DNA from: Larix kaempferi
Lineage: Eukaryota > Streptophyta > Pinopsida > Pinales > Pinaceae
Assembly (NCBI GenBank): GCA_027924585.1
Contig: BSBM01000386.1
Location: 2,218,001 to 2,282,000, forward strand
Reading direction: 5' to 3'
DNA: 64,000 nt
Shown here piece after piece: positions 59,801-64,000 of this stretch. Each line of letters starts with the position of its first letter. Positions within the stretch are counted from its first letter, which is position 1. The notes beneath the pieces are model-generated. The model made no database searches. It was given only the letters and a program-made list of their open reading frames with translations, and was not told where the DNA came from. The position numbers and the translations under genes were made by a program.

Positions 59801-61148
59801 TTCTGCTGTACCACATTACTCTTGGGATGGTGCTTCTTTGAGATACAAGGGTCGTCTGGTGCTTCCCCAGAGCACAGATCTTCAACAGGTTGTCTTCTAT
59901 GAACTCCATGCTTCTCCATCGACAGGGCACTCTGGGTTCCTCAAAACGTATGAACGGGCACAGCATAACTTCTTTTGGCAGGGCATGAAAATGACAATTC
60001 AACAGATGGTGGCCAAATGTGATACCTGCCAGCGCAATAAGGTTGAAACAACACTCCTTCCAGGATTGCTCGAACCCTTGCCCATACCTACACGGATTTG
60101 GACAGATATTTCTATGGATTTCATTGAAGGGATCCCTAAATCTGGAGGGAAGACAGTGATTCTTGTTTTGGTTGATCGCCTCTCCAAATATAGTCATTTT
60201 TGTGCTCTCAGCCATCCCTATACAGCCTATTCAGTCGCTCAAATTTTCCTAGACCAGGTCTTTCGTCTTCATGGCATCCCTTCTTCCATTATCTCGGATC
60301 GTGATGCGACTTTCACCAGTCATTTTTGGACTGAACTATTTTGCCACACTGGCACCAAACTGAAGATGAGTTCAGGGTATCACCCACAAACAGATGGTCA
60401 GACTGAAATTATCAATAAATGCTTGGAAACTTATCTTCGTTGCTTCACCTCTGAACAACAACATCAGTGGGAAAAGTGGCTCCCTCTCGCTGAATGGTGG
60501 TACAATACCTCTTACCACACTGTCTCTAAAATGACCCCATATGAAGCAGTCTATGGTCAGGCACCTCCAGTTCTTCTTCCATACACCCCCACCAGTTCAC
60601 CAGTTCAGGAAGTTGACACGGTCCTTCGAAACCGTGATCAGATTCTTCGCATTTTGCGGTACAATCTTCACATGGAAATAAATCGCATGAAGCAACAGGC
60701 TGATCAGCCCTGTTTTGAGCGCACTTTTCAAGTCGGCGATATGGTTTTTCTTTGTCTCCAGCCGTACAAGCAGTCCTCCCTAAAACTCAAAGGGCCTCAT
60801 AAGCTCGCTCCAAAGTTCTATGGGCCATATCGAATTCTTCAGAAGATTGGGTCCGTTGCTTATAAATTGGAACTTCCTCCTTCTTCCCGCATTCATCCAG
60901 TCTTTCATGTCTCTTGTATGAAGAAAGTTCTTGGCACCAACATCAGTGGACAAACGATTTTACCCGAACTGGATAATGAAGGATCCATCCTTTTGGAGCC
61001 GGAGGCCATCCTCAATCGGCGCACTCGTCAGATTCACTCTCGCTCTATCACAGAGGTCTTAATCCAATGGCATGGCATGCAACCAGAGGATGCTACATGG
61101 GAACCACTCCTTCAGATTCAACAACAATTTCCACATCTAAATCTTTGA
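56829..61148 (+). pseudogene. Gypsy-2 gag-pol polyprotein with chromodomain
   Basis: One 1440-codon phase from ATG 56829 to TGA 61146-61148. Gag: PKLDFPRFNGTDPTGWIYRA and EYQTEFDNLANHIEGLSDDF. Zinc knuckle CYNCDEKFTRGHRC near 57618. Protease LIDSGNTHNF, active site codons at 57891-57899. [39 protein letters not shown], catalytic FFDDIL at about 58899. RNase H: FTIESDACGNGLGAILLQDE, DHQSLKYFLE, ADALSRTF. Integrase: HSGFLKTYERA, CDTCQRNK, DFIEGIPKSGG, ISDRDATF, GYHPQTDGQTE. The C-terminal chromodomain is at about 60990-61140 (EAILNRRTRQ, VLIQWHGMQPEDATWE). Stops: TAG 56958, TGA 57513 and 57531, TAG 58164, TAA 58479, TAG 59253 and 59559, all without frameshift. Chromodomains are known to direct integration to chromatin marks. 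Confidence 0.97.
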
Positions 61149-61163
61149 GGACAAAGCTTTTCT

Positions 61164-61179
61164 TTTAAGGGGGAGGGGA
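61164..61179 (+). other. Gypsy-2 polypurine tract
   Basis: TTTTAAGGGGGAGGGG with the last A before the 3' LTR start at 61180. Confidence 0.92.
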
Positions 61180-61554
61180 TGTTAGGAACCCATGTCTTTA
61201 CTTTGTTAGTATATTGTTGTTGGACGCATATGCTTTGTAATTCGTCCCGTAGTATTTGTTGATCAATAGTTTATGTTATTGTTGTTGGCGCATATGCTTT
61301 GTAAGTCGCCCGTAGTATTGTTGATCCATAGTTTGTAGTGGCCCATGGTTTTGACCCATAGTATTGGCGCCTAGACTTAGTATATAAGTGTGTGTTGAGA
61401 CCTATGAAGGCACCGTGAAGTTATTTGTATTGAGCTTGCTCATAGGAGGTTGCCCCCTCGAAATGGCCTGTGATCAATATAAAAGTGATTATGAGTTCTG
61501 TCATTTCTGCTATTTCGCATATTTTTATTAATTATATATTGCAGGTGCATCACA
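61180..61554 (+). repeat. Gypsy-2 3' LTR
   Basis: 375 bp, same length as the 5' LTR, ending GCATCACA before target copy AAATT. Confidence 0.97.
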
Positions 61555-64000
61555 AAATTGAGCCAGGAATCCATTCTTCCATGATTGGAAAATTGAGGCA
61601 AGGTTCCATTGGAAAGGATCTTCAACACCAAGGCTTCATTGGTTGTAATTATTTCCTCTATTTTCATTAATACATCAATGTCTTCCTTTCCCATAAATGA
61701 TGTGTAATTTTATTTATAGTAGTTCTCCTTGGTCAATTGCTTAGATTTATGATGTTATCTTGTAGTCTCTTGGCTTTGTCCTCTTGAGTCTTTTGGAGGT
61801 AATCTCTTCATCAACAAGCAGGACTGTGAAAGCTTCAAGCTACGAAGAATACCTTCGTAAATAAGGTATGGACTTGACTCTTTTTATTCAAGTAATTTGA
61901 TAGATCTAGGGAAAGGTTTTCATTCTTGTTCTGCTTTGTTCTAGATCTGAATCATTCGGACTAGGGAGATCAATTGGTGTCTGCACCGACAGATTTATCC
62001 GTTAAAAACATTACAACTTAAATATTATCTTCCTTGAAACCCAACTAACATACTATTAATTGCATCCAAATATCTTGGTCGGATTGGGGCCTTTTTCTGG
62101 GTGGTCACAATTAAAAAAGATGGGAGCAACTAGGCTGAGTAAAACACCATTGCAGTCCCATGGACTCCCCTTTTCTCTCCTTTGAAGAGTATGGAAAGGT
62201 ATTTTGGAGAAGGCTTCCTCGTTAGCTGTAGCAAATTGTCTGAAATAAGCACTACTGCACTCTCATGGCCTTCCCCTTTATTTCTTTCATAGGGTACTAA
62301 GGATTTGGAGGGATCTTTGGACAGGAATATCATCCTAAATCCAATATGTGGAAGCAAGAGGTATCCCAAAACACTTATAAGATGTAGAAGGAGAAGCCAA
62401 CCCACAACCCAGTTGGAGATTAAAATGAAGCTAAACATTAGGAATTCCACTAATTTAAGAGCCAAGTCCATTTTATCGTATTAGCACCTATTCAAAATAG
62501 TGAAGATCAACAAGCCCTGTGGGAACATCATATTTAAGCTAGGTCTCTTCCTACAATTTCTCTCCAATGTTACCCAATATTATGGCAATAAATGCGCAAT
62601 AATTACTCTAAGGGGATAGTTCAATTAATGTTATTACACAGTTGGGTAGTTCCATGTCAACAGGTACCCCAAGAATCCATAAAGTAAAGCTAATCTATAT
62701 CTTCATATTTACAAGAGATACCAACCATCCACAAATATGAATTAACATCTCTTTTTTTTACAAAGTTTTCATGAAAAGAAAATCGCATTAATCATACATC
62801 CTAACTTCCTCATCCTAATCTCGAACAATGAGTGAATCATCAAAAATAAAACTAACCTTCATTTCTACGCAAATTCCAGATACATTACCCTCATTTATTT
62901 GTATAAAATGGGAGTTTTCATACTGAGAAAACATTATTTACTAGTTTTGGATAGTTTTTGGATGAACATTGTGACACTCCACTCATCATACAAAAAATAA
63001 TAATAATAAATCATGAAATTACTACATAATAAACCATTTATACTAGACTATGTTATATAATTTATTTCCTTATAAATTTTATTGAATGATAGAGAATACT
63101 AGAAAGGGGTATGTTCTTATCATCAAACAAGCTAGCATGCTTGGCTAGCCACATACCCCATGAGTCTTTGACCATAAAATTTGTACACAATTTCCTAAGA
63201 CTTTGTTCCACAAAATTACATTGACACCTACTATTCATTAAGAATCAAGATATTCCCAATGTCAATCATAACATATCACAATCTAAATTTGAACTTGAGT
63301 AGGAAGTATCACAACCAACGCTCCCAACCACCCAATATAGACTTTGTTAATTATCCCATACCAAATCTTTATTATTTAAAACTAATCATATAATTTTATT
63401 TTAAAAAATATATAAATTTCCAAACTACCCTCCACTACTTGATAATCTCTATTGAACCACCGCTTCCCTTAAGAATAAATACCATGTCCTTGAAATATAA
63501 ATATCTAAAGAAATATTGACCCGAATCAAGAATCTTCTTTCTCCTACAGCCTTACATAGCTGGACTTCAACCCAAATATAAATGAAGTACAATTAATACT
63601 ATTGAATATCAATAGTAAACAACAATATCATTAGCAGTCCCTCTCATTCAAAAATAGCTCTAAGATTCTAAAATTATACTCCCCATGTAATATGCATAAA
63701 TATTCCCCTCCACATACATGCTTTCAAAATAAACAACTCGTGGAAAATAAAAATTCCAATCTGAAGTGACCAAATCTATATGATTTTCGAATAAACTACT
63801 CATCGAAAATAATAATTCCAATGACGGTGACTAAATATATATTGAAAACATAACAAAGGAATCAATGTTTTGATTGCACCACTTGGATTTTTTTATATAA
63901 GCTAGATAATGATGTAAGCCAAAATCTTGTATTAAATCATTAAAACTTCCTATTATTTAAATATGTTGGTGGCCATGAAGGTGGTACGGACTGGTCGGAG

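Larger units (their letters stand above)
55443..61554 (+). mobile_element. Gypsy-2: complete Ty3/gypsy chromovirus
   Basis: 6112 bp with two 375-bp LTRs (TGTTAGGAACCC...GCATCRCA), target duplication AAATT (55438-55442, 61555-61559), a primer-binding site, one gag-pol frame of 1440 codons and a polypurine tract. The chromodomain at the pol end makes it a chromovirus. The empty site is preserved in copy A. Confidence 0.97.
53731..64000. repeat. Long direct duplication, copy B
   Basis: Matches 1-4320 with the Gypsy-2 insertion 55443-61554 removed, and runs to the window edge still matching. Relative to copy A it lacks about 40 bp after 53754 between short TTA repeats and lacks the three local tandem duplications of copy A. 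The frame at 62130-62471 corresponds to 2321-2662. Confidence 0.9.

Noticed and set aside
1-64000. tRNA or rRNA genes
   Set aside because: No cloverleaf-like A and B boxes or conserved rRNA words were noticed; primer-binding sites resembling tRNA ends are parts of retrotransposons.

Overview
The window is nuclear DNA of a flowering or other seed plant with a large, repeat-rich genome. The evidence is LTR retrotransposons nested in one another, a CACTA (En/Spm) transposon with a multi-exon TNP2 transposase, a nuclear copy of the end of plastid psaA, and captured pieces of plant housekeeping genes. I cannot assign a species; the composition would suit a conifer-like or other large genome. I see no intact host gene, tRNA or rRNA.

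Layout. 1-4320: copy A of a long direct duplication. 4321-7689: AT-rich unique sequence with a psaA fragment (4863-5040) and a (CT)n tract. 7690-25996: an 18.3-kb Ty3/gypsy element (Gypsy-1) with its target-site duplication, whose 5' LTR was later split by a 5.1-kb non-autonomous LTR element (7755-12874). 25997-29025: nothing recognisable. 29026-29819: a lone LTR with a polypurine tract and a scrap of internal DNA. 29820-36868: a complete minus-strand Ty1/copia element (Copia-1). 36869-39172: 2.6 tandem copies of an 871-bp unit. 39173-42287: mostly unassigned. 42288-51189: right part of a CACTA element with TNP2, captured gene fragments, subterminal repeats and the right terminus. 51190-53000: 5' half of a minus-strand copia (Copia-2), cut at the integrase by the CACTA end, with its LTR from 53001. 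53731-64000: copy B of the duplication, carrying a complete Ty3/gypsy chromovirus (Gypsy-2, 55443-61554) that copy A lacks at an exact empty site.

Two themes stand out. First, most element reading frames keep phase over kilobases but are cut by in-frame stops, mostly TAG, placed where a C-to-T change in CAG, CGA or CAA is the simplest origin. This is what methylated, silenced elements decaying by cytosine deamination should look like. Second, Gypsy-1 has an unusual plan: an ORF before gag ending at a strong splice donor, four CCHC knuckles, a second gag-like domain between protease and reverse transcriptase, and after integrase a TATA-like box followed by a 967-codon, coiled-coil-rich ORF in one unbroken phase. 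That last ORF is the best candidate here for something undescribed.

All boundaries, identities and difference counts were read by eye; family names rest on recognised motifs, not on searches.
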